A stretch of 64,000 nt of DNA from Macquaria australasica. Lineage: Eukaryota > Chordata > Actinopteri > Centrarchiformes > Percichthyidae. The position numbers were made by a program, and so were the translations under genes. Below are positions 1-13,600 of this stretch, in pieces. The first letter of the stretch is position 1, and every line of letters begins with the position of its first letter. The DNA lies in contig SEMN01000637.1 in the NCBI GenBank assembly GCA_005408345.1, forward strand, positions 207,176 through 271,175. The letters run 5' to 3'. The notes under the pieces are model-generated. The model was not told the origin of the DNA. It did no database searches and was given only the letters and a program-made list of their open reading frames with translations.

Positions 1-291
1 CATAATAGTAAAGCAAAAATACAGAAATGAATACCAATATCATGAACAGGCCTGATTATTCCATTGCTCAAACATTCTTCAAAAGTTCACACTACTGAAA
101 ACTTCATGTTAGTCCAGTGAAGCTCATAAAGTATGAGCCCCAACATCCTGCATAATACAAGTGGACTTAAGCCCAACAAGCTAACATGACATGTCAGTAC
201 ACAGGTCAATCATTTAGCTACAAACACACTACACCTGTCTCTCTAACTTCAGAGGATCAGTTGACATGAGGGTGAGCAGCTGATGACTCAC

Positions 292-706
292 CAGAGTAGA
301 TGCCTTGAAAGGGTGCAGAGGACGGCTTCTGTCCCCCTCTGTGCTCCCTCCGCCCCACCTCCCCCTCCTCGGCCGCCTCCTGTTTAGGCCGCCGTGGCGA
401 GGACGGGGGCGGAGAGGCCGAGCAGGGGGAAGGTGGGTGAGGCAGGGGCGTCGGCGGGTGAGACAACACTCTCTGTCCACCTTCCTCTGACTTGAGGGTG
501 GTCACTGGTGAGGGGAGCGGAGGCAGCGGGGTGAGGGAGGAGGTAGACGGGGTCGGCGAGCGAGAGGGAGGGGGAGGTTTGCGGGGGTGCAGGATGGGTG
601 AGGGAGACGGGGAAGATATGGAGGAGGGGCGGGGTTTGGGGTCGGCATTCCGCTTGTCTGCTTTTTCTTCCATCTCCGGCCGGTGCTCGCTGGCCTTTAA
701 ACGCTC
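292..706 (-). CDS. tnrc18: tnrc18 coding exon 9 (residues 1001-1138), last exon in the window
   Basis: This 415-bp exon has a TGTGTTTCAG acceptor and a GTGAGT donor and leaves in phase 1 toward the left edge. It encodes ERLKASEHRPEMEEKADKRN, a Pro/Ser-rich region with LHPRKPPPPSRSP and SPVTTLKSEEGG, and APFQGIYSG. Human has LLPRKPPG, SPVAALK and SPFQALFSD in the same order. The 291 bp to its left show no further exon. Confidence 0.93.
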
Positions 707-3700
707 CTGAAACACAGGAGAGGAGGCGGCTGTGTACGGATGATGTGACATACTTTGCTTCAGGTGTGGTTGCATTGTTTTAACTTCCTTGACTGTATTC
801 TTCTGCAGCTGCAGGATGTGCTGTGTAATGGCTGTTTATTGATTGTTTATACAACTTTATATTGTCATTAAAATGTGTGAAGGGTGTATATCATCTCTGG
901 GTTGACAGAACAAATCAACAATATCTGCCTTATTCTGTATATAATATTATTTGTATCAGTTCCAGCTCTCCATTTCTCTACCAAGCCAGGACCAATGTGT
1001 TTATTGTTAATGTGATGTGTGTTTGTAAGGACACTAACATTATGCACACACAAGTCTCATACAGCTGCAGGACTGCTGCGTTTAATGTTTGTGTTTGGAT
1101 ATGTAAATGTCTGAATACGGGGTTTGAACTATTCGTTGTTAAGCGCACACATATCAATAAGTACACCCAGTCCACTTACGACTAGCTGTGCGTTCCTCTG
1201 CAGTTCGAGGACCTGCACTGTGTGCTGCTGGATCATGAGCAGCTCCTGTTGCCGGAGCATCTGCTGCTGGGAGAGGAGCTGGAGCTGGGCTGCGTGCTGC
1301 AGCGAGCTGCCTGTACCGTATACCCCCGACCACACCGGGGCTCCACGCTCCAGTACATCACCTCCTGCAGAGCAATGGAGGAGGGCACAAGGAAGACAGG
1401 AAACTTAAAAATCCATTTAAAAAGTTGTTGTATTAAAAGGTAAAGAAATCAGAGCATGTTTGACACCATTGTTATTGCTTAATTTATCCACATTAAGACT
1501 ACATTTTCTACAACCCCCAGGGTTTTCCTGTCAGAAGGAGGACATTTACACCCTCTATTGAAGTGGTTCCCAACCTTTTTTGAGAGAGATTTAGCTAACT
1601 ATTTCAACTGTTTACCCATTACATTTAGCCAATGTCTCTGCTCGCTTGCTAACTAGTTTTCACACCTTCTTAATCACAAGATTGGTGTTACAGCTGACTC
1701 AATACATGGCTATATATTTTTAATCAAAGCGTAATTTATACATTTTTTTTAAATTAGCTTCATATTAGTCTGTTTTCTCTTTCACTTTACAGAAGAGGAC
1801 AATCGTGTTTAAACTGCATCACAGCGCCCTCCTCTGTTTGTGCTGTAAAACAGCAGAAAGCAACTGGCACACAGTTCACAATAACATATGGAGGCTGTCA
1901 ATATTGTTGGATATGGTCTTAATTGTTTACAGTAATTACTAATGCTAACAAACTGTTTCAAAACAAACGTGGTAATAATTTATTTTTGCTAAAACGCAAC
2001 AAGTAGTAAAGTGATTAAATCGGCAAACCAATGCACCCATACTTTAGATTTCATATGTACATGCACACACATGTACAAAGAGAGCGGCTTTCATACCGTA
2101 GTGTGGCAGGTGTTCAGTGGGGACGACTATGAGCTGTCCAGACTGTGGGTCCCTGGCAAACTGGTAGTGAGGGGGTATGGAGCCTGGCAGAGAGGGTGGA
2201 TAGCCTGGGGGGAGGGTCTGGTGGAGTGAGGAAGGACCCAAGCCTGAATGGGCAGGGAGGAGAAGAAATGGGTGAAAATGGAAAGAAAAAGTGTGAAAAA
2301 TGTTGGAGACTGAGAAAGCAAAAGGAAAAAAAAAAAAAAAAAAAAAAGGCTCTCAGCTAAGATACAATGAGAGTTACGAATGTAACCAAGGTTCTATGAA
2401 TTCTGGATGACCGCCAGAGACGGTGTGTAATACCTGAATATGGATCACGCAAAGGAGCAGTAGTGACTTTGTTTGTATTACACGATGCATTTGCAGGTAT
2501 TACATACCATCACTGGCAGTCAAGAAGAATGAAATAGAACTAACATTTACTTAGCATCGTTCTTCACTCTGTATTTATACCCATGTTGAAACCATAATGG
2601 AGTTACATCAGTGAGCGGAGTACACACTGAACTTAGCTGCTTTTGAGAGATTTTGTTTTTTTGCCCTCCAGTGTCTAGACAGAGCTGGCCCTTGGGGAGC
2701 TCCGTGTACGCATGTGTGCGTGTTTCCCTATTTTCAGATGTTGTGTGTACAGTTATGTGTAAGCTTGCACAAGTATGTGTGTGTTGATGCCGTTATTTCT
2801 GGACAACGAGCGTTGGAGGAGCAGGAATGTCCTGCAAAGATCAGGAATGTCTGAGGAACTTGAATCCTGGAGGCTGCTGCTGGACGAGCCACTCTACAGA
2901 CAACACCTCCCCTTTTCTGATACACCAATCAGAAAAGGCTACACAAGCTTGTGTAGAATTCTGCAAGCATGCTGCGAGCAGTGGAACTAATTTAGACTCT
3001 TTAGTATAGTCTATGGCACCAAGATGGATAACTCTCCAACACACAATTTTCCAGAACATGTGGTGACGTCTTCAAGTTGCCTGTTTAGTCTAACCAATAG
3101 TCCAAAACCCATAGATTCTCAGATTGCTATCAAAGGCAGCAAATCTTCACAATTGAGGGATTAGACATTTATCTTGAAAATGACTTAAATAATGAATTGT
3201 TCATCAAAATCACTGCTGATTAATTTTCTGATGATCAACTAATGGGGTCATCATTTCATCAAAGTACATATAATCACTTTTCTCCTGATATAAGCTGTGA
3301 AGATCTTGAAATCACCAACTACATGCCTGACTTTAGCCATTATTACATAAAAAAGGTGTCACAAGAAACGTTAAGAATTTGGAGGAACATCTAAACGTGT
3401 GCTTGTAGCAGTTAGCAAGTGTCTTCAGTCATGTGTACGTCCACATACTGTATGGTGAGCTGGAGAGCCAGACTGGGGGGGCTCCAGGCCGGGGCATCCA
3501 GGGGTGAGAGGTCAGAGTTGATGGGTCAGGAGGCCATCGCCCCGCCCCTGCCAGGGCGGCCCCTCCTGTCACCATAAGGTTGGGGGTCATGAGACTGGGT
3601 GTCATCATACTGGGTGTCAGGCCGCTAGACAGCGGGGCAGGGTGCATCTGAGTAAACTCTGCCAGCTCCTTGGACTCTCTGGAAGGAAACAAGACACATT

Positions 3701-4644
3701 TTGATTTAAAACGTGTGTGTTTAGACGTAGATTTTATGAACCAAAAGATGTGTAATTGAAAATTAAGTGCACATTTTTAACCTCTCCATCCATTCAAGTT
3801 TGGGTTAATAAAATTGGCACATGGGGAAAAAATGACTCCATCAGCCACACCCCCTTACCTGAGCACTTTCTCCTGCTCGCGCTCCAGCCGGCCAGCCAGC
3901 AGTCTGTCATCATGGTGGCGAGCGCGGTCCTCCCCTCGCTCCTCGTCTGACGGGTTCAGGCGCAGAGGGAGAGAACAAGATTAGATGTTCAGTAGTTGCA
4001 TCACTGAGGCTCTTTGAATGTTTAAACCCTGATCTCACATGTAATTTACATTAAAGAAAAGGATAGGAGCTGTGAAAAAAGATATGCCCGATGGCTGAGA
4101 GGTAAGAGGAAGCAATACTGAAAAGACATGTGGTAGGAAGGGAAAGAGAAAAATGGGTGACGGCAGAGGAGAGAGGGGGAGAAGACAAGGTGACACTGGC
4201 TATATAATGGTGACACGACACTGCATGTCAAAACGGGAGAAGCTAAAAATACGATGTTGGGCCGCAGCCTGAACACAAAGAGCGTGTGCACACATACTTG
4301 AACACACACACAAACCGAGTGACAGCTCTCATTCTGAGTGTCAGCTCTTATCAGTTATTAGTCTAGTGCCACAGGAGACGTGTGAACATACCACTACTGC
4401 ATTAACACACACACACACACACACACTATGAGGCCCAACGGCAAAAGACAAGAGATGGAGGAAAAAAAGAAGAGGGAAAGTAGCAGCACTCAACCAAGCA
4501 ATCCAGAATAAACATGAGGATCTCCTCCTCGCACTCTTTCCCGTTAACCCTCTTCCATCTCGTCCACGCTGACTGGAGGTCCCCAAGCAGCAGAAAGGTT
4601 TTATACAAGTGTGCTGAACCCTTCAGTTTAGCTCTAAAAGTGTG

Positions 4645-4685
<41 letters not shown>

Positions 4686-7600
4686 CCTGTAAAGGGACAA
4701 GAGACTTTAACAAACCCTGACATGCTCCACAGGAAAGGTTTCAAGACTGTTACCAAGGTTACAGGGAGCCTGTCCCACATGCTATCCTCTCTGCATCAGA
4801 AAGCCGGCGATTAGCGCTGCACGCCCCCTCTCTCTCCCCGTTCCTCCATCGCTGGTCCTCCCTCCACCTCACACTCTTTGCACTTCTTTTACTTCCTGAC
4901 ATACCTCTCTTACCATCTATCCAACTATTGATCTACATCCATCTCTTATCGTTAGCCTGTCCTCCTCCTCCTTCCTGCTTCCCTCCATCTATCCATTGAT
5001 TCATTCATCCATCTATTTGTGTTTTCTGCTGTTTATTTAGAGCTCTTCTTAGTGTAAGGGGCCGATGCTATTAGACCAATCACTCTGCTCAAGCAAGGAA
5101 ATGAATAAACGCCCCCAACAGGGACGCACGTGCATGCAAACACACAAACATCTACAGTACCTCACAAATACACACAATTCATACGCGCACACACAGACAC
5201 ACAGTCCGTCACTCTCAAGACTGATCCATTGCTTAGCAACGCACCCATGGTCTTATTGTAATTCAAGGCTTGTTTGTAGCTTTTAGCTGCGCTCTGTAAT
5301 GACATGTTTAATGCAGAGAGGGTGGAGCTGGGGTGGGGAGTTGGAGCTGAAGAAAAGAGTGGAGAGAGAGCAAGGGGGCCTGAGGTGGTCCAGGGAGGGA
5401 GTGCTGCTACAAAGGCCTTCTCAGAGAGGAAGGAAGGGTGGGGAAGGAGAGAGACATTCAGCGAAATGAAAAGAGCAAGAGAACGAGAGAGGGGCTGAAC
5501 TGTGGGAGAACAGAAAGAGGATGGAGCTGAGAGAAGAAGAAGAAGAGAGAGAAACAAGACAGAGCGAAGGAGGGAGCACTGTAGCTGAATGACCTTGATG
5601 TGCAAGAATAGAGCGCTGTATGGCAGGAATTGCTATGCAGTGGGGAGAGCCGACGGACTTGCCAAAAGAAGCCTTTCAACAAAATACAACCCATGACATA
5701 ATTAGTAATTTGGCAGGGGTGGGGGGGTTGTTTTTACCATTCCAAATCACGTTACATGCATGAACACCTCAAAGTCAAACAGGGCTGAGGAAACATGACT
5801 TTGATCCGAAAGAAAATGAATCCTCCATTATTCATGGAAACCAAAATGAGGAATCATTTGCTCTTGGCTCATTAAACTAAGGGGATCTGCGTTCCCTGCA
5901 GTGCGATTCTGAGAGAAGCCGCGGCAGAGAATTGAAAGCAAAAGCGGGAGAAAAAAACATTAGAAAAATGTTTCAAATAAATGAAGTACACTTGATTTAA
6001 CTTGCCAGAAACTATAAAAATGTAAAATGACTTGTGTGATTGAGGGAACGTCACCGCATGACTCCTACAAGTACATCCAGTGGAAATGCATATTACTCCA
6101 AAACTGTGTTCTTTTCATACATGATCACAACAGAAATGATTAATTTTTCAGTTTCATTTGCACCTCTATCATTCACATGCAAGAAAACAAGATTTTACTA
6201 GAGAGTTAGCAGAATACAGCGCAGAAATATTAGTCTTAAGTGATGATGTATCTTACATAAAAGACATCGTTACCTTTAATAGCTGTTTGCAGCAGGGTTC
6301 TCTGGGTGTCTGAAGGCCCACTGATCTGTTTACTGGTGCTCCCACTGTCTCTCTGCCGGGCCACAGCTACAGCAATGCCCACCGGAGGGTGACGCACCTC
6401 CCCCTCCGCCTCCCGGCCAAACGAGCGGGCACTGTCCGGCCGTTCCTGCTCTCTCTTCAGCTGGGGAGGCACCCTCAACGCCCCTGAAGCACCCGATCCA
6501 ACTGACACCCTTTCCCTTTCTCTCTCCCTCTCTCTTTCACGCTCCCTTTCTTTTTCCCTCTCTCTTTCTCGTTCCTGCTCTTGTTCTTTTTCCCGCTCCC
6601 TCTCTCTTTCGGCTTCCGTCCCAATGTTAGCTAGACCCCCAAAGGGCCCTCGGCCGTCCGCAGCATGCCTGGAAGACCCGGGACCTTCAGCAGCAAAGTT
6701 TCCACTGTATTTAATCAGACTCTGCATGGCTGAAACCTCCGTGGGATCCGAACCCGCACCCCCGCCTCGCTCTCCGCCACTAGACCCACCTACCAATGAC
6801 CCCCCAGGTCGGTAGAGTGCTGATGGGTCCAGGTACCGTCTCTGACTCCCCTCCTCACCTGCATGACCATGTCCGTGTTGGGAAGGGTGGTGTGTTTGGG
6901 GGGAATGGCTGTGGGCGGAATGAGGGTGGTTGCTGGGCCGGTGGGTTGTGTGAGGGGAATGGGACATTTGTGTGTGTGTTGGCTGGCTGTGAGGAGAGGA
7001 GAGTGTGTGTCCGTGTTGTGCTGCCAGGGCAGCCATGTGACTCGTGGCATAGTTGGCTAATGGGCTGATGGTATTCCACTTAGGCTCCGCTCCTGCCCGC
7101 TCTATGCCCAATCGGATTGAGTGTTTAGAGATGTCCCTTGTTTCTGGGCTGAACCTTGATTGACTTGAGGAGTAAGATGCGTCCTGGGCTCGTTTACCAA
7201 TGGAACCACTGGAACAAATTACAGAACCTTCCTCTCTTTGATTGCTTGAATCGCTGGACTGAGAGAGCCGAGGATGCTCCATCAAGCTCCTCTCAGGAAA
7301 CCTGTAGCTCTCCCTCTCTCTGTTTCTCTCCCGTTCACGCTCTCGGTCACGCTCTCGTTCCCTCTCTCTATGTTTGTCGCTGTGTTTGTTGTCGCGGGCC
7401 TGTGAGGCGATCTGGATGGGCCCGACCCGCTCGTCGTAAACCTCCACAGAAGGCACATACGTTGGTGCGCTGACTCGCTGCTCTCTGTTAAGTTCTCTGT
7501 TAAGCTCTCTGGGTGTGGAGGGGTGGGGCGGGCCAGCAGCGGAGGGCTGAAGAACGGGAGCAAGGGCGTAGGAGGTGTGGTGCACCACAGGTGACGCGGC

Positions 7601-10600
7601 CACAGAGTCATTCCTCCTTTGTCTGTCTGAGTGAGAGTTTGAGCTATTTGAGTTAGCATTAGAGTTATGGTTGTGGTGGGGTCGAGAGCCCCCCTCTTCA
7701 TCCCGACCCCCTCTGTCCGTTTCTGGTCTATGAAACCTGCCCGTACCTCCTCCGCCACCCCCACCCGAAGGGAAGGAGGGCTGTGGAGGTGACAGTCTGG
7801 ATCTGGACTCCACTGTGGAAGGTTGGGAGTGTGATTTCTGCTGGTGGGGGTGAGCATGGAAGGACCAGACATCTCTCTCCGTGTCTCTGTCCCTTTCTTT
7901 CTCCCGTTCCCGGTCGCCGCTCCTCACCCTGCGGTCCTCCTCGCTCCTCGCGTCCTGCGTCAGGTCCACCACGCTGCGCGGCCTCTGCTCCTCCCTAGAA
8001 CGCTCTCTCTCTTTGTCTCTCTCTCTGTCCCTCTCCCCCCGGTAGTGCCGGTCCCTGCCCAAGTCCCGGGGTGTCCTCTGAGGGGGTGTGGAGCTGGACG
8101 GGATGGCCGGGGGAGCCGATGGGGGGTGGAGAGGCAACTGGCTCATGGAGGTTGGCAGGTAAAAGCCCTCTGAAAGACGCAAAACATAAGACACGAGTCT
8201 AAACCCACTACATGAACACAAGCTGCTGAAACAGATTCAGAGCATAACAGGCTACAGCACACAGGCAGAGGTGAGCATAATAAATATTTAAACGTCAACT
8301 TGCCAAGAAAATGTAACGGTATATCTGCAACAGCCACATCCAGAAAGAGCAGATGTACTGTACATTATAGCATGAAAATAAACTAAGATTCAAGGCTAAA
8401 ATTGGTCCCCCTGTCAGCCGAATGTTGCCCATTTCTGGCTGGAGGTTTGGCCCAGTTCCACAACAAACTACAAATCTTCCTCACTGAATGAAAAAGGCTC
8501 GACACAAAACCTTACTTCCACTCATATGTCACAGGATGCGAGAGAGTATGTGCACTAAATTCAGCCACTTGTCCCCATGAAAGTTGTGGGTGACAGCTAC
8601 TGACCTTTATGCGAGTCGTAGAGAGGGTGCTGGGAGAGCGAAGGAGGCTCCAGGTGCCCCAGAGACAGGTAGGGGCTGGAGTACAGGCTGCTCGGCAGAG
8701 GAGGGTAACCTGAAGACAAACAGACAAACACAGGACATGTCACACAATGCAGTTTACACAAAAATGAGACTATACAATAACTTCTTCAGCTCCATCCTGT
8801 AAATATCATGGCTTCCTTGAAATCTTTATGACGATTATTTGGAGCTACTGGAGATGATTTAAAGAAACCTGCTGCTTCTAAAAATGTGGGGATTTGCTGC
8901 TTTTCTCCATTTTATAAATAAATTGAATAGCTGTGGGTTTGAGACTGTTGGTGGGACAAAACAAGACACCTGAAGATGTCAACATGGACTCTGAGAACTG
9001 GCGATGAGCCTTTTTTCCCCACTATTTGTTTTTACATAGACCAAGTGATTAATAGAGAAAATAATCAGCAGGTTAATCAGTAATGAAAATACTCATTGCA
9101 GCCCTTACATCCACCTGAAATTAATGAGTAACTTTAACATCACCATAAACAGTGGTGCATTTTATTAGGCACACCTAGCTACAATGAATGCAGTCTAATA
9201 CAACAGTCCTGCAATAAACCCTCCCTTCATGAAGGTTATAATGTTCAGCTTTTGTTGAAACTGTTTTAGAGAAGTGTTGATTCAACTTTGTGTAATTTTG
9301 AAGGCTGCAGTCCATGGTGCTGTTTAATTGTACTGCATCATATTGAGCGGTGTTTCTGATATTTTGTCCACCCCATTTATATCAACGAGGGTAGGTCACA
9401 TCACTCTGAATATTCACACTAGGGCTGCAACCGACGATTATCGATTAATCCACAGATTATTTACTCAGCCAATTGATTAATTGTTGGGTATGTAGAACGT
9501 CCACAAATAGTAATAAATGCCCATCACATGTTCTCAGAGTTTATGATAATGTCTTCAGATGTCTTTGACCTACAGTCCAAAACCCAAAGATATTCAGTTT
9601 ACTAAGAAAACCAAAAAAATATTCATTTTTTTAGGTGAATCTTTTGCTACTTTTGCTTTAAAAATTACTTCAACGATTAATCAGGTATCAACATAGCTGC
9701 CAATTAATTTTCTATTGATCGACTAATGGATGAATCGACTTATACTCTCAGCTCTAATTTAGACTAGTCAACAGATCTGAGTCCATGTAAACCAGATTTG
9801 ACAACTTTTTAAACGGTTATGGTCGACCCCGCGTCAACTGCAACGACTGGTTTTGTTCATGAGGTCAGCTCGAGGTTGATGCTGGGCAAGAGTCTGCCCG
9901 ACAGCCAGCTGCTGCTCTCAGAGACCAGATCTTAATATAGACAAAACCCCGCGCCTGGTGTTATGCTCTGGATTTCTGTGTTAGGGCTGAGCTGGCTACA
10001 ACTCTCGACGCTGGCTGGTGTCACCGCGTTAGGCCACATGTTAGGAAAGGAAAAAAAAACAAAAAAAAAAAAACAGACTGCCACCCAGAGAGGGTGAGAC
10101 ATTCCCTGTTCCCACACTCTGGCCAGTCCAAGAAATATCAAAGCCGCCGCTGCCATTCCAGCATGAAGCGGCAGGAGAGCCGAGCCGAAGTATAAATCTG
10201 TCTCCTCTCTCCGTTTTGAGAGGCAAAAATGGAGAAGCCGGAGGAGGCGGGTGGTGGGGGTGTCAGCGGTTAGAGGAAGGCAGAGGGAGACAGAAATATA
10301 AGAGGAGTGATGTGACGGGAGTAAAGGCATGCGGGATAGGTTTCTTGCAAAGCTTTCTTTAACCACAGCTAACAGCTAACCTTGATCTCTAACAACTTTG
10401 ATACGGGGTTCCTGTGCAGCTACGGTGCATCCCAGGCATATCCACAGTCTGCCTCTTAGCTGCCGCCCGGAAACATCTCCAGCTTTTAGTAACTTTAGCT
10501 GCTATTAAAGCCAGCCACCAGGTATTAAGAATGTCTCTTAGGCCGTGAAGATTTCTATTCATATCAGAGAGAGTTGATTCTATGCCTTCTCCAGCCAGCA

Positions 10601-13600
10601 GGAGGTTTTAGCTTCTTTAGCTTCAGATACTTCTAGCCTCAATTCAGGCTAAACTTTAAAGCCAAGCATCCAAAGTCCATCCATCCTTTATCCCTCCTTC
10701 TTTGGCTGAATATAAAGTCAAGTCAAGGCAGGGAGTGTCTTGGTGGGGGTTGACACGCAGAGGAGATGGGCCTGTTATCATCTTGTATATTTAAAAATAT
10801 AATTTAAAAAGGTAGAATCCTTTAGATTTCATAAAATCAAACCCTGATTTTGATACTATTTATGGTTGGCATTTTTTCTGCATGAGCCATTTAATATATA
10901 TTTACATTCTGTAATTACCTCTCAATATAGTGGTTTTAATTGTTAGTGGCGAAGTCCACCATTCCTGTGCTGGATCCACACACACAGGGGGTTCACAGGA
11001 AACAAGGCATGCATGTAATCCAGCATTAAAGGAATAGTTCAGCATATACTGTAGATATGCCATCAGCCATTTAGCTTAGCTTAGCATAAAGACTGGAAAC
11101 AGGGGGAAACGGCTAGCCTGGCTCTGTTTGAAGGTACAAAATGCACCAACCAGCACCTCTAAAACTCACTACTCAACAAATTATAATTATATAATTATAA
11201 TTATTTGTTTAGTCAGTACACAAACCGAAGAGTAAAAACAAAGATTCAACGTTTTATGGTGGGTTCTGTGCCCGACCATTCTTGGCTCCGAGCGGTTGCC
11301 AGGGAACCAGCAGAAGTTACCGCTCAGACCGTTGCCTATAATAATAGGTGCAATCACTTGACAGTGCCGCCCCCTTGAACCGTCCCTGAATCGAAGAAAG
11401 TAAGATCGAGACAAAATCTTAAACTAATCACACACAATCTGATTTGCTGCGTTTGGAAAAGCACTGAACAAGATCTGTGCCACACGACAGGCGATGCAAT
11501 CAGCTTTAAAATGAATCCTAAATAGAATCCGTTCGTCCTTCTCCGTTTACCTTGCCAAAATGCACTGCGGGATACGTTTCCTCGTATCTGACCTTCTAGT
11601 CCAGTGAGATTTGATAAGGAGACACAAAAGGACAGGAGGGAATGTGGAGGGAACAGAGATTCAATCACTTAGTGAACAGGTTTAAAGAAGAGCACAGAGA
11701 CAGAGAGGTCCAAGGAGAGGACGAAAACATATGCATGTATGTGTGTATAAAACCACAACGTCGCCGGTTCGACTCCAGTCAACGACCTTTGTTGCATGTC
11801 TGCCTCTTCACTCACACTCTAATAAAGGCAACAAAATTGCCCAAAAATATCTATTAAAAAAAGAAAAAGAAAGAAAGAAAAGTGGGGCAGGAGGACTAAA
11901 GAGAGGCAGACAAAGACAAAGTGCATGTTGGAGAGGACGCTCAAAAAAAGAACAAGAGAGAGGAAGATAGATTACGGTAACGCATGACAGGCGAAACTAA
12001 GAGACAGGTGGAGGACAGAGGAAACGAGACACATATAGGACAGAGCCAGGAGCACCGCTAGCAGCAGAGAGACAGAAATGGAACAGGATCCCACTGGTGT
12101 AAGCAATGAGAAACAGAGGATCAAGCCTCCTGGGCTTTGGATGGGAGCGGACTGTGAGAAATGTCATGATGATATGACGTCACTTTGACGTCTTTAAACA
12201 TTTAAATTATGGGCCAAGACAGAAAAGGAGAAGAGGAACAGAGAAAAAATAAAGAGAGAGAGAGAGAGAGGTGATTTACCTTCATGAGCGTGCGACGCCC
12301 AGAGCTGAGCCATCTGCAGACTGCTGGGATTGGCCGACCTGTACGCAGGGTCAGAGGTCAAGGGGGAGGGGCCTGGATAACCTGACAGGAAGGGACTGGA
12401 GCCTGGCGGGAAGGCATCGCCTAGGAAAAGAGCAAGGAATGTCAGTCACCCTCGTAACCACAAGAACCAAACTAATAAACGACAAAGACAATCGATTTAT
12501 ACTGTACATGCTGCCACTTGTGTGTTTGGGCACAATCGATACATGCTGATGGCTCTATGCCGAGGCGGTCTGTTGTAATCACATTATTACTGAGCCACCA
12601 TGCACTCTGTTTCTACAAGACAGACTGCACTCTGAAGGAAAAGGACACTTCATGTGACCACCAACTAAAAACCACAATCGTCACAACAGGAGTGAACCAT
12701 TAGGGGGGGGGGGTCTTCAGGGTACCCTCTTTTCTGGGAGGCAGTGATTGGACGGGGCATTAAAGGGAACAGCGCACACCTAGTTGGATCAGATTGGCAC
12801 ATTCACTCTTCAGATCTGTTGCTGTGTGGGGGTTTGGCTGCCTGCTAATCTAATCGACAAACTAAAAATTGTTCACACCCATAAACCACTTCCTAATTGT
12901 TATCTTGTGTGCGTTACCTACCTACAATAAAACAAATCTATCTGATTTTAAATAAGCCAGAGGACAGGTCAAAGGTTGTCCCATTCCCAACAAGTCTCTA
13001 AAGTGCCAGTTTATAACAGTAGGCTGGTTTAATATTCATTAAAATGAACTGTGTCGCTATCTAGTGGACTTAAATCTCATGTTTTTTGTTTTTTAAAAGC
13101 TGTCATGTGTGAAATAAAGTAAAGTAAAATCATGTGCCAGTACACAAGGTCTGATTTAACTATTGATACAGAGCTATCAAGCTATAGGCTTGAGTATAGC
13201 ACTCTGCCAATTAGTTTCTAGATTAATCATTTGGTGTTTGAAATGTCAGAAAATAGTGAAAGAATGCCAATCATAACTTCCCAGAGGCCAAAGTGACATC
13301 CTCAGTTGTCTTGTTCCGTCTGAACAAAAGTTTAAAACCCAAACGAAAGTGTAGGATTTTTTCTTTTTGCTTGAAAAAGGTAAACTATTAATCAATAATT
13401 AAGCAGATTACTTTTCTTTCAACTGACTTGATTGATTCATCATTTCAGCTGTACGTTAGTCCATGATTCAGCCACATGGCGTTCCCTACATCAACCTTAG
13501 GGGACAACCCGTTCTGCACAGAATGATAAAATATTTGCCCAGCTCAAAACCAACGTTTAAATCCAATATTTCCACAGACGGCTTCGGCCTGTGCAGCGGA

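Larger units (their letters stand above)
8710..12279 (-). other. tnrc18 intron between coding exons 2 and 3
   Basis: This 3.6-kb intron holds an inverted pair of CGATTAAT-family repeats, a truncated palindromic element at 11027, a SINE 3' part at 11755, and a GA run at 12254-12271. No further exon was found. Confidence 0.8.

Noticed and set aside
257..775. 172-codon minus-strand frame read as one exon
   Set aside because: Only 292-706 is exon of tnrc18; both ends are intron read-through past consensus splice sites.
5162..5605. 147-codon minus-strand frame in a tnrc18 intron
   Set aside because: Comes from a GA-rich tract giving Leu/Ser/Pro bias; tnrc18 exons on both sides join without it.
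6790..7068. Plus- and minus-strand frames inside tnrc18 exon 4
   Set aside because: Shadows of the His-rich coding region; only the conserved frame matches TNRC18.
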